Below, one piece after another: positions 52,563-60,901 of a DNA stretch of 64,000 nt (its first letter is position 1; every line of letters begins with the position of its first letter). Below the pieces are notes generated by a model. It saw only the letters and a program-made list of their open reading frames with translations, did not search any database and was not told the DNA's origin. A program made the position numbers and the translations under genes. This stretch comes from Lachnospiraceae bacterium KGMB03038. GTDB taxonomy: Bacteria > Bacillota > Clostridia > Lachnospirales > Lachnospiraceae. The stretch lies in the NCBI GenBank assembly GCA_007361935.1, contig CP041667.1:3004501-3068500 (forward strand), in the 5' to 3' direction.

Positions 52563-53488
52563 TATGATTCCTCCCAGATATGCGCCGGATACAGTCCCTT
52601 TTCTTTCATTTCCTTAAGGGCCGCGACTACAACCGGTTTATCCTCTTTATAGGTTACGCCATACCATTTGTCTGAAGATTTGAGAACCGCTACGGAAGCC
52701 CTGCCTTCCCCAAGCAGACGGCTTACTACCGCAGGCAGAAAATATTCACATTTCATCGGATTTGCCTGAAGGCCTTCTTCTAAAAAGGCCGGAAATCCAT
52801 CCCTGATCTCCCGCAGGATGCTCTCTGTAAATCCCCACATATTCATAGACACCGTTGTCTCCGCCGGAACAAAAGTCCAGCTTTCCCCATCGTCTTCGGT
52901 AAACGCGATTCCCCCATCGCGCTTCTCGATCCTGGTTCTTTCATTGATAGCGACCAATTCGCCCCGCTCGTTCATCTCGCAGATCCCGCGGGCCACATGT
53001 CCGTTGTCTGTTACCGTTTTTCCCAGCTCATACCCAACCATTGTATAACGGTACTTGTCATCATCCTGGTGAACGGCAAGGTAATCATAGATCAGCCGGA
53101 AAGCCTCTTGTCCATAATAGTCATCCGCGTTGATCACCGCAAATGGGCCGTCGATCTGGTCAATACAGCTTAAGACCGCATGCGCCGTCCCCCACGGCTT
53201 CACGCGCCCCTCAGGCACCTGGTACCCTTCCGGAATATTGGACAGTTCCTGATAAGCGTAAGACACTTCCATATATTTTGCCATCCGGTTTCCTACCGCT
53301 TCTTTGAAATCCGCCTCATTCTCTTTTTTAATGATGAAGATCACCTTTTCAAATCCCGCCTGCTTTGCGTCATACATGGAAAAGTCCATGATGATATGGC
53401 CGTCTTCATCCACCGGGTCGATCTGTTTCAATCCGCCATATCGGCTGCCCATTCCGGCTGCCATAATGACTAATACTGGTTTGTTCAT
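52562..53488 (-). CDS. Sugar-1-phosphate nucleotidyltransferase-like protein
   Basis: 308 residues of the NTP_transferase fold. The signature loop LVIMAAGMGSRYGGLKQ and the metal site INADDYYG are present, with GRVKPWGTAHAVL, as in pyrophosphorylases. In the GNB/LNB locus it may activate Gal-1-P, GlcNAc-1-P or GalNAc-1-P to the UDP-sugar, the job done by GalT-type uridylyltransferases in bifidobacteria; no galT is seen here. ATG follows TTGGAGG. Substrate is inference. Confidence 0.82.
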   Translation of the reverse strand: MNKPVLVIMAAGMGSRYGGLKQIDPVDEDGHIIMDFSMYDAKQAGFEKVIFIIKKENEADFKEAVGNRMAKYMEVSYAYQELSNIPEGYQVPEGRVKPWGTAHAVLSCIDQIDGPFAVINADDYYGQEAFRLIYDYLAVHQDDDKYRYTMVGYELGKTVTDNGHVARGICEMNERGELVAINERTRIEKRDGGIAFTEDDGESWTFVPAETTVSMNMWGFTESILREIRDGFPAFLEEGLQANPMKCEYFLPAVVSRLLGEGRASVAVLKSSDKWYGVTYKEDKPVVVAALKEMKEKGLYPAHIWEES

Positions 53489-53530
53489 TGTCTTTCCTCC
53501 AAGCTCTTATCTATATCTACGTTATGTCAA

Positions 53531-54409
53531 TTATCCTTTGATTCCGCCAGTAACTCCTCCAATGATCTTCTCTGACAGGAAGATATACAGGATAAAGGTC
53601 GGAAGGAATACGATTACTACGGCCGCAAACATTCCCGCCCAGTTTCCTGTGTACTGCATGGACTGGAGCATTCCGTAAAGACCTACCGCCACCGGACGGA
53701 GCGTATCGTTGTTCGCAAAGATCAATGACAGGAAGTACTCATTCCAGATATTGATAAAGTTAAAAATCGTAACGGTTATGATTCCTGACTGCGCCATCGG
53801 GAACATGATCTTCCAGAAAGTCTTGGCCGGCGGACATCCATCAATCGCCGCCGCTTCTTCGTATGTCCTGGACAAATTTGAGAAGAAAGTCAGCAGGAAG
53901 ATTGTGGTATACGGAATATTGATCCCTGTATACAGGAATATCAAAGTCGCCTTGCTGGCCGCCACACTGTTCAGGATACCCATATTGGCCACCATACAGA
54001 ACAAAGGCAGTACGATCATGGTGATCGGCACTCCCATGGCGGATACGAAACTGGTCTGGATGATCTTATTCCCAAGGAAGGTAAATCTAGCCAGCACATA
54101 GGCCGCCGGCGCGCAGATCACGATCAGCAGCGCGCAGGACACTAAGGAATACAGAAGAGAGTTCATGAAAAAGGTTGCCACACCGCCAGATCCCCATGCC
54201 TGGATATAATTCTCAAAATGCAGTCCTGTCGGAAATTGCAGAGCCTTTCCGGCAAAAATATCCTGCGTTGTGGAAAAGCTGGCCGCAATGATCCATCCTA
54301 GGAGTACCAGTGTGAAAAGGACCCAGAGCAGTATAATGATATAACCCGGAGCCAGTTTCAGTTCTCTTTTCAGATTAAATTTATCTTTTTGTTTCTTTTC
54401 TTTCGCCAT
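53531..54409 (-). CDS. Sugar ABC transporter permease (MalG type)
   Basis: 292 residues with six helices and the permease EAA loop EEAAAIDGCPPAKTFWKIMFP, the site that contacts the ATPase. Part of the CUT1 importer with the genes at 54425 and 55429. Start ATG 54409 has AGGAGG at 7-base spacing; a GTG directly before it is the alternative. No ATPase gene lies in the locus, so a shared MsmK/UgpC-like ATPase from elsewhere is needed. Confidence 0.92.
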   Translation of the reverse strand: MAKEKKQKDKFNLKRELKLAPGYIIILLWVLFTLVLLGWIIAASFSTTQDIFAGKALQFPTGLHFENYIQAWGSGGVATFFMNSLLYSLVSCALLIVICAPAAYVLARFTFLGNKIIQTSFVSAMGVPITMIVLPLFCMVANMGILNSVAASKATLIFLYTGINIPYTTIFLLTFFSNLSRTYEEAAAIDGCPPAKTFWKIMFPMAQSGIITVTIFNFINIWNEYFLSLIFANNDTLRPVAVGLYGMLQSMQYTGNWAGMFAAVVIVFLPTFILYIFLSEKIIGGVTGGIKG

Positions 54410-54424
54410 CACTGCCCCTCCTTC

Positions 54425-55330
54425 CTAAAATTCCAGATCGTCGTCTTTAACCAATGCGTTGCAGATGGTAAATACAAGCACGACACAAACGCACAGGATA
54501 ATACCGATCGCGGCGCCATAGCCCGCGTTCCGTTCTGTTACCGCATTTCCAGCGCCAAAGATATTCATATACATATACTGCACTGGAACGATCGTGGCGT
54601 TGTTTGCCGTAACAGAGGAAAAAAGCTGGGACCATACGAAGAACGCCGCTGTACTTACCGTCCACATCGTCACATTTGTCTTAAACACGCCCTTTAACAG
54701 AGGCAGCGTCATATATCGAAACTGCTGGATCCGGTTTGCGCCGTCAATAGTCGCAGATTCATAGAGTTCTGGATTGATTCTCTCAATCCCGCTCATCCAG
54801 ATCAGCATGTGATATCCGATCATACCAAAACAATAAGCAAACAACAGCGCCCAGAACACATTTTCCGGCGCCGTCCACTGAGTTTGCGCCAGTTCATCCA
54901 TTCCCAGAAACTCAAAAAAGCTTTTCAAAAGACCAAACTGCGGGCTGTATACATACTGCAGCCACATAGTCGCCAACGCTACCGCGCTTACGATATTCGG
55001 AAGATAGATGATCGCCCGGAAAATCTTTTTCCCTTTGATCCCGCTTGTCAGGATCACACCGAACAGCAGCGAAACAAGCATGACGATGATTCCGCCGAGC
55101 AGCCAGATCTTTCCGATATTTTTCATCGCAGAAACAAAGATATCTGTTGTAAATAATCTTGTATAATTCTCAATTCCCACAAACTGCCAGGTATCCATGG
55201 TAGCCGTCACGGAATCGATCTTAAAAAGGCTCATTACAACTGTTCTAACGATCGGATATAAGAATACCATCAAGAAGATGATGACGGCCGGCGCAAGGAA
55301 AGCAACAATCATTCCTCTATTCTTTTTCAT
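54425..55330 (-). CDS. Sugar ABC transporter permease (MalF/UgpA type)
   Basis: 301 residues, six helices; the EAA loop is ESATIDGANRIQQFRYMTLP. It pairs with the permease 15 bases downstream to import a di- or oligosaccharide. ATG follows AGAAGGAGG. A stable hairpin separates it from the binding-protein gene. Confidence 0.92.
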   Translation of the reverse strand: MKKNRGMIVAFLAPAVIIFLMVFLYPIVRTVVMSLFKIDSVTATMDTWQFVGIENYTRLFTTDIFVSAMKNIGKIWLLGGIIVMLVSLLFGVILTSGIKGKKIFRAIIYLPNIVSAVALATMWLQYVYSPQFGLLKSFFEFLGMDELAQTQWTAPENVFWALLFAYCFGMIGYHMLIWMSGIERINPELYESATIDGANRIQQFRYMTLPLLKGVFKTNVTMWTVSTAAFFVWSQLFSSVTANNATIVPVQYMYMNIFGAGNAVTERNAGYGAAIGIILCVCVVLVFTICNALVKDDDLEF

Positions 55331-55350
55331 CAGAGCCCCTCCTTCTTCAA

Positions 55351-55391
55351 AAAATATGGTGGCGGCGCGGACGCCTATGCCACCATATTTT
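55351..55391 (-). other. Stem-loop between binding-protein and permease genes
   Basis: Perfect 13-bp arms (55351-55363 and 55379-55391), 15-base loop, followed on the minus strand by a six-T run. Likely a partial terminator or 3' stabiliser that keeps the binding protein more abundant than the permeases. Confidence 0.7.
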
Positions 55392-55428
55392 CCCCTAGCT
55401 CAATTTCTATGTTTAAAATCTGTCGTTT

Positions 55429-56730
55429 TTATTCTCCCGCTGAGGATGCGCAGGTTGCGATAAATTCATCTGCTGTAATGCTTCCTGCCATCAATTTAAC
55501 CATGTTCTCATTCAGAACCGGTGTCAGGTCTCCGTTGTTCTCAGCGCCTACCGCCCAGTCATAGTAGGTTGTTGTTCCATCAAACGCAGGCTTCACTTCC
55601 GCCAGTTCTGCCGGCCAAGCATCTGCGTTTGCTGTATCAGTCGGGATGCAAAGAGCTTCTTCTGTCATCTGCTGGTCAAATTCGCCAGTAGTGATGTAAG
55701 TGATCAGCTCAAATGCTTCTTCTGCCATCTCAGAATCTTTATTGATCGCGAATACCTGGTTTGCGATATTGTTCGCAGTACTGTCATCAGTTCCGCCTTC
55801 TACAGATGGGTAGTTGAAGTATCCCCACTCAAAATCTTCAGCTACTGTGTTCTTTAATTCGTTCGGCAGCCAGGAACCGCAGAAGATCATTGCCGCATTT
55901 CCAGGCGCAAACTCCTGATTCTGTCCAGCAGGATAGATATTGGAAGCGATATTGGAAGAATAGTATCCTTTGCTCGCGAAATCCTCAATATCCGCAATAG
56001 CCTGGGCAACTCTTGGATCATCCCAGTTTACCGCTTCCGGATCCGCACAGTTTGGATCATTTACCAGAGCTTTCACTCCATCCTGTCCCAGGTAACGTCC
56101 CAGATGATATCCTAAGTATGCGGTCTGGTAAGTAGTGTCGCCTGTGATCGGAGTGATCCCTGCTTCAACCAGTTTCGCGCAGGCTGCATCCAACTCTTCT
56201 AACGTTGTTGGAACGGCCTCGATACCTGCCTGCTCAAACAATGCCTTGTTGTAGAAGAATCCGAAGATGGATGGCTGGAACGGAATTGAATGAAGCGTCT
56301 GATCTCCATCATGAGCCTGTGCGTACGCGTTTCTCGCGATCGTAAACAGGGTTGCGTTTCCATGCTCCGCCTCATAGTCAGCCGCCAGCTCTTCCAGGTC
56401 CATTGTATAGTCGCCCCAAGAGCCATTTACACGGTTTACATCCTCGTCAAACAGGTCGATCTGCTGTTTTGCGTCCAGCGCCGGCTGAAGTCCTTCCCTC
56501 TGTCCATTACGTCCTTTGAACTGAACATCAACTTCAACGCCGGTATCTTCCGTATACTTTTCAACCGCCGCCTGGATAACCTTTGCCTGTGGTTCTTCCT
56601 CACTCCACATCGCCCAGTATACCAGTTTGTCTCCGCCGCCGCTGCCGCTGTCGGATCCGCCGCCGCAGCCTACTGCCAGGCCGGCTACCATAGCCGCGCA
56701 CAGCAGAACGCTTACGAGTTTCTTTTTCAT
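55429..56730 (-). CDS. Extracellular sugar-binding lipoprotein of the GNB/LNB-type importer
   Basis: 433 residues, family 1 binding protein. Signal peptide with lipobox AVGC (about residue 22) then a Gly/Ser linker, KLVYWAMWSEEEPQAKVIQ, and the FNYPSVEGGTDDS and QMTEEALCIPT segments. It should capture galacto-N-biose or lacto-N-biose for the two downstream permeases; the ligand is inferred from the locus. ATG follows TTAGGAGG. First gene of the six-gene operon, divergent from the AraC regulator. Confidence 0.9.
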   Translation of the reverse strand: MKKKLVSVLLCAAMVAGLAVGCGGGSDSGSGGGDKLVYWAMWSEEEPQAKVIQAAVEKYTEDTGVEVDVQFKGRNGQREGLQPALDAKQQIDLFDEDVNRVNGSWGDYTMDLEELAADYEAEHGNATLFTIARNAYAQAHDGDQTLHSIPFQPSIFGFFYNKALFEQAGIEAVPTTLEELDAACAKLVEAGITPITGDTTYQTAYLGYHLGRYLGQDGVKALVNDPNCADPEAVNWDDPRVAQAIADIEDFASKGYYSSNIASNIYPAGQNQEFAPGNAAMIFCGSWLPNELKNTVAEDFEWGYFNYPSVEGGTDDSTANNIANQVFAINKDSEMAEEAFELITYITTGEFDQQMTEEALCIPTDTANADAWPAELAEVKPAFDGTTTYYDWAVGAENNGDLTPVLNENMVKLMAGSITADEFIATCASSAGE

Positions 56731-56774
56731 AACTTTTACCTCCTAACAAAAACTTTGTTTAGTTGTTAAGTTCC

Positions 56775-56875
56775 ATTATATTACAATGATGCACAAAAAG
56801 CTTTGTCTGATATTTCCCTTAATTTGTACTATCTGTGCTTTTTGTTTTGATTTTTACCTCCCAGTCATGTATAAT
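56775..56875. promoter_or_regulatory. Divergent promoters of the importer operon and the AraC gene
   Basis: Minus: TATAAT (56775-56780) without a recognisable -35, as expected for an activator-dependent promoter. Plus: TTGATT (56847-56852), 17-base spacer, TATAAT (56870-56875) with TG before it. CAAAAAGC and GCTTTTTG repeats in between (about 56793-56846) are candidate regulator sites. Confidence 0.6.
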
Positions 56876-56919
56876 ATTGTTGTAATTAAACAAAAACAAC
56901 ATTTGATCCAGGAGGAATC

Positions 56920-57837
56920 ATGGCATATTATGGCGTTGAGCTGAAAAATTCCATATCTGTAGATAAGATTTACAGCATCCATTATTTCGAGTATATGAGC
57001 GACTTTTCCTTTGCGGGGGAGGCGCATAATTTCTGGGAATTCATCTGCGTGGATAAAGGTGAAGTAAGCGTCACAGCCGGCAAAACCTTTTATATTTTAA
57101 AAAAAGGAGAGATCTTGTTCCATCCCCCCAATGAATTCCACAACGTCAAAGCGACCGGCGGCATCGCCCCCAACCTGGTGGTCATCTCCTTTCACTGCGG
57201 CGATGAAGCTATGCGCTTTTTCAAAAAGCGGCTTTTTAAAGTAGATGAGATCGAACGAAATTTATTGGCCAATATTATCATGGAAGCCAGGCGCTGCTTT
57301 GACTGCCGTCTGGACGACCCCTATCTGGAAAATATGCCGCAGAAAGAACCGGACAAATTCGGCAGCGAACAGTTGATCCGCCTGTACCTGGAAGAGTTTT
57401 TGATTCATTTGATCCGACGATATGTCAATCCTTCCGCCCCCCAAGATCGGCTTCCCAAGAATATCTCTTCCACCAAATCAACCCGCGCCAAAAGCGACAC
57501 TGAAATCTTTACCCGCGTGGTGGATTATCTGGAGGCAAATCTGGCCAATCATATCACCATCGACCAGATCTGCCGGGACAACCTGATCGGACGCTCCCAG
57601 CTCCAGAAACTGTTTAAGAAAAAGACTTCTCTTGGGATCATCGAATATTTTTCCCATATGAAGATCAACACCGCCAAAGAACTGATCCGTACCGGGCAGA
57701 TGAATTTTACACAGATCTCCGAACATCTGGGCTATACATCTATCCACTATTTTTCTCGACAGTTCAAGAAGGTGACCGGCATGACTCCATCTGAATATGC
57801 CTCTTCTATCAAGGCAATGGCAGACGGCAGTTTTTAA
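56920..57837 (+). CDS. AraC-family regulator of the GNB/LNB-type locus
   Basis: 305 residues: N-terminal cupin (about 20-110, NFWEFICVDKGEVSVTAGK), middle linker, and C-terminal AraC DNA-binding domain (about 200-295, ITIDQICRDNLIGRSQLQKLF; NFTQISEHLGYTSIHYFSRQF). Divergent from the importer operon whose promoter lacks a -35 box, so it is probably the activator. ATG follows CAGGAGG. Confidence 0.9.
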   Translation: MAYYGVELKNSISVDKIYSIHYFEYMSDFSFAGEAHNFWEFICVDKGEVSVTAGKTFYILKKGEILFHPPNEFHNVKATGGIAPNLVVISFHCGDEAMRFFKKRLFKVDEIERNLLANIIMEARRCFDCRLDDPYLENMPQKEPDKFGSEQLIRLYLEEFLIHLIRRYVNPSAPQDRLPKNISSTKSTRAKSDTEIFTRVVDYLEANLANHITIDQICRDNLIGRSQLQKLFKKKTSLGIIEYFSHMKINTAKELIRTGQMNFTQISEHLGYTSIHYFSRQFKKVTGMTPSEYASSIKAMADGSF

Positions 57838-57845
57838 GCTGCCGT

Positions 57846-58460
57846 TTATTTTATGATCACCGCCTCCGCGAAAAATTCCGGGAGGTGGAAACTTGGCGTC
57901 TCCGTCTCAAGAGGCGCGTAAGACGCATAGTGTTCAATCTCTCTTGTCTCAGAAATCTTATAAAAGTTGCAGGTAAAGCGGCTTCCCTCTCTCAGCTCCA
58001 ACGGACCGTAAATTTCTTCCAGAATATCCACGGGGATTTCCATTTCAAATTCCCATTTTGTTTCTCCCACTTTTGCCCTGCAGCCAAATTTCTCACATTC
58101 ATCCTGGGAAAAATAAGTACGGTACATTCTCCCCTCTCCATATCCCGCAAGCAGGGCGCCGTTTCCGTTTGCCTCAAAATTCAGATAAATGGGCGGAGCC
58201 TCCCTGCGCTTAGCGCTTTCAAATAGAAAGAACGCCTCCATCGCGCTGTCCCGATAAACCGGATCCATATTTTCCTTGTAGGTACGAAGCGGATTCTGTT
58301 CTTCGCAAACCATCTTCAGGCAGAACCTGTCGCCAGGGATAAACCCAAGATATCCATAAGTACGGGGGATTCCTTTCGTTCCCCACAAAAGCCGGTCCAC
58401 ATAGAACGGAGCCAAACTCTCCAATTCCTCTCTCCTTTTGATCATCTTAACTTCTAACAA
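57846..58460 (-). CDS. CBM9-like carbohydrate-binding protein, cytoplasmic
   Basis: 204 residues. PYGYLGFIPGDRFCLKM, YLNFEANGNGALLAGYG and the KWEFEMEIPVDILEE block look like the family 9-like carbohydrate-binding beta-sandwich seen as stand-alone proteins beside glycan genes. No signal peptide. Role unknown. The start is uncertain: TTG at 58460 with GGGGTGG upstream, or ATG at 58445 without a good site. It converges with the AraC gene (8-base gap) and diverges from the GH112 gene. Confidence 0.65.
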   Translation of the reverse strand: MLEVKMIKRREELESLAPFYVDRLLWGTKGIPRTYGYLGFIPGDRFCLKMVCEEQNPLRTYKENMDPVYRDSAMEAFFLFESAKRREAPPIYLNFEANGNGALLAGYGEGRMYRTYFSQDECEKFGCRAKVGETKWEFEMEIPVDILEEIYGPLELREGSRFTCNFYKISETREIEHYASYAPLETETPSFHLPEFFAEAVIIK

Positions 58461-58575
58461 TGATCCACCACCCCTTTCCTGCTGACCTTAATATATCAAA
58501 CTTCCTCTATAAACACAAGTTTTAGTAAGTCGGCAAAAAGATCAAAATGTACAAAAAAATCGGCGGATTGTGCTA

Positions 58576-58604
58576 TTGAAATAGAAGGCATTATCCCATA
58601 TACT
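58576..58604 (+). promoter_or_regulatory. GH112 phosphorylase promoter
   Basis: TTGAAA (58576-58581), 17-base spacer, TATACT (58599-58604). The start site lies before palindrome copy C, which is therefore in the 5' untranslated region. Confidence 0.7.
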
Positions 58605-58629
58605 CATAATAGCAAAAAGGGACAGGGCA

Positions 58630-58681
58630 TTTTTAATTTGGGCCGGGGGCTTTTTAAAAATCCCCCGGCCCAAATTAAAAA
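58630..58681. repeat. G/C-rich palindromic element, copy C, in the GH112 leader
   Basis: Perfect 20-bp arms (58630-58649 and 58662-58681) around a 12-base centre that is itself nearly palindromic. GGGACAGGGC (58619-58628) precedes it as in copy B. The right arm ends directly at the AAGGAGG ribosome site, with no T run downstream on the plus strand. Confidence 0.85.
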
Positions 58682-58693
58682 AAGGAGGATATT

Positions 58694-60850
58694 ATGTCAA
58701 AGACAAAAGGGCGGGTTACTCTGCCAAGCGAATCGAATTTTCTGGAACAGACGAAAGAGATGCTGGACCGCTGGGGCGCGGATGCGCTGCGCGACAGTGA
58801 CGGCACAAAACTGGATGATGAGATCAAAGCACTGGATGCTAAAATATACACCACTTACTTTGTGGCGAGAGGACACAATGAATTTGCCGAAAAACACATG
58901 GACGAATGTCAGCAGATGCTGCTGATGTCCAAACATAATCTGGCGGTTTCCGATGAGTTGTCCATCGACTTCCTGGATGGCTACTACCGCCAGCAGGTAA
59001 TCGCCGACTATATCCACGATCCTAAGAAATGGTGGGAAGTGATCGACCGTACTACAGGAGACGTTGTAGCTCCTGAAAACTGGTCTGTAGATCAGAAAAA
59101 CGACCGGGTAGTCGTGACCGGATGTACGCCATTCCACGAATACACGGTATCTTTCTTTGTTTTTGCCATCTGGGATCCGACCCAGATGTACAATCATATC
59201 ACCAATAATTGGGGAGACAAGCCTCACGAAATTCCATTTGACGTGCGCCAGGCTAATTCCGGCGCTTTCGCCAAGGATTATCTGAAGCAGTGGCTGATCG
59301 ACAACCCAGACACAGACGTGGTCCGCTTTACCACATTTTTCTATCATTTCACCTTGGTATTCAACGCCGATGCCAAGGAAAAATATGTAGACTGGTTTGG
59401 CTATGGGGCCACTATTTCCATCAAAGCTCTGGAGGAATTTGAAAAAGAATATGGTTATGCCCTGCGCCCGGAGGATATCGTAGACAACGGCTATTATAAT
59501 ACCACTTTCCGCGTTCCCACCAAAGCTTACCGCGATTACATGGATTTCATCCAGCGGTTTGTCGCAGCCAAAGCAAAGGAACTTGTGGACCTTGTCCACG
59601 ATGCCGGCAGAGAGGCCATGATGTTTCTGGGCGACAACTGGATCGGCACGGAGCCTTACGGCCCCTATTTTGAAAGCATTGGTCTGGACGCGGTCGTGGG
59701 AAGTGTGGGCGGCGGCGCCACTTTGCGTCTGATCTCCGACATTCCCGGCGTGAAATATACGGAAGGCCGTTTCCTTCCTTATTTCTTCCCGGATACTTTT
59801 TATGAAGGAAATGATCCCTGCATTGAAGCCATCGATAACTGGCTCAGCGCAAGGCGCGCCCTTATGCGTAATCCGGTAGACCGGATCGGCTACGGCGGCT
59901 ATTTGAGCCTGGCTTACAAATTCCCCAAATTCGTGGACTACATTGAAAATGTTACCGACGAATTCCGGGAAATCTACGATAATGTAAAAGGCAAGAAACC
60001 TTACTGCGGACTGAAAGTGGGCATCTTGAATTCCTGGGGCCGCCTTCGTTCCTGGCAGCCTTATATGGTAGCCCACGCTCTCTGGTATAAGCAGACTTAC
60101 TCTTACTTTGGTATTCTGGAATCCTTAAGCGGCGCGGCTGTAGACGTTGTATTCTTAAGCTTTGACGACATCCGCGAAAACGGCGTTCCAAAAGACATCG
60201 ATGTGATCATCAACGCAGGCGATGCCGGAACCGCATTTTCCGGCGGCGAAGAATGGGCAGACGAAAAGCTGGTGACCGCCATCCGCAGATGGGTCTACGA
60301 GGGAGGCGGTCTGATCGGTGTCGGCGAACCTTCCGCATTCCATCACGGAGGCCGTTTCTTCCAGCTTGCGGATATCTTTGGCGTGGATAAAGAACTTGGT
60401 TTCACCCTCTCCACAGACAAGTATTTCACCAAGGCTCTGGATAACCATTTCATTACCGAAGACAGAACCAGCGCTTTCGACTTTGGAGAAAGCAAACACG
60501 ACATTTACGCTTTATCAGAAAAAACAGAAATTATTGAATATTCCAACAACGAAGTACACTTAGCAGCCAGCACCTACGGAAAGGGCCGGGGCGTCTATAT
60601 CGCAGGTCTTCCTTACAGCTACGAAAACACTCGGCTGCTGGTGAGAGCCATGTATTACGCCGCTCATAAAGAAGACCGCTACCACATCTGGTATGCGGAC
60701 AACTTAAACTGCGAAGTAAACGCTTATCCAGAAAGCGGAAAATACGCAATCTTAAACAATTCAAACGAAACACAGACCACGAAATTCTATGATGGAAATG
60801 GAAATTGCGAGACAATTACATTAAAACCATGTGAAATATTGTGGAGATAA
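58694..60850 (+). CDS. lnpA: 1,3-beta-galactosyl-N-acetylhexosamine phosphorylase, GH112
   Basis: 718 residues, MSKTKGRVTLPSESNFLEQT, matching GH112 over its full length: TIM-barrel catalytic domain with FLGDNWIGTEPYG, whose Asp corresponds to the known general acid, then a glutamine-amidotransferase-like domain and a C-terminal beta domain. It splits galacto-N-biose or lacto-N-biose with phosphate into Gal-1-P and GalNAc or GlcNAc, in the cytoplasm (no signal peptide). It has its own promoter and is bracketed by palindromes C and D. NahK, GalE and the importer are encoded 2-8 kb away in the opposite direction. Confidence 0.96.
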   Translation: MSKTKGRVTLPSESNFLEQTKEMLDRWGADALRDSDGTKLDDEIKALDAKIYTTYFVARGHNEFAEKHMDECQQMLLMSKHNLAVSDELSIDFLDGYYRQQVIADYIHDPKKWWEVIDRTTGDVVAPENWSVDQKNDRVVVTGCTPFHEYTVSFFVFAIWDPTQMYNHITNNWGDKPHEIPFDVRQANSGAFAKDYLKQWLIDNPDTDVVRFTTFFYHFTLVFNADAKEKYVDWFGYGATISIKALEEFEKEYGYALRPEDIVDNGYYNTTFRVPTKAYRDYMDFIQRFVAAKAKELVDLVHDAGREAMMFLGDNWIGTEPYGPYFESIGLDAVVGSVGGGATLRLISDIPGVKYTEGRFLPYFFPDTFYEGNDPCIEAIDNWLSARRALMRNPVDRIGYGGYLSLAYKFPKFVDYIENVTDEFREIYDNVKGKKPYCGLKVGILNSWGRLRSWQPYMVAHALWYKQTYSYFGILESLSGAAVDVVFLSFDDIRENGVPKDIDVIINAGDAGTAFSGGEEWADEKLVTAIRRWVYEGGGLIGVGEPSAFHHGGRFFQLADIFGVDKELGFTLSTDKYFTKALDNHFITEDRTSAFDFGESKHDIYALSEKTEIIEYSNNEVHLAASTYGKGRGVYIAGLPYSYENTRLLVRAMYYAAHKEDRYHIWYADNLNCEVNAYPESGKYAILNNSNETQTTKFYDGNGNCETITLKPCEILWR

Positions 60851-60857
60851 TCAATTA

Positions 60858-60889
60858 GGGCCGGGGGATTTTTAAAAATCCCCCGGCCC
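60858..60889. repeat. G/C-rich palindromic element, copy D, after the GH112 gene
   Basis: Perfect 32-bp palindrome (60858-60873 and 60874-60889), core identical to copy A. It lies 7 bases past the phosphorylase stop and 12 bases from the convergent MBL gene, so it probably terminates both. Confidence 0.85.
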
Positions 60890-60901
60890 CGTCTACAATT
60901 G

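Noticed and set aside
58697..60076. A 459-codon open frame antisense to the GH112 gene
   Set aside because: It lies entirely within the phosphorylase gene, has no ribosome site and encodes nothing recognisable.
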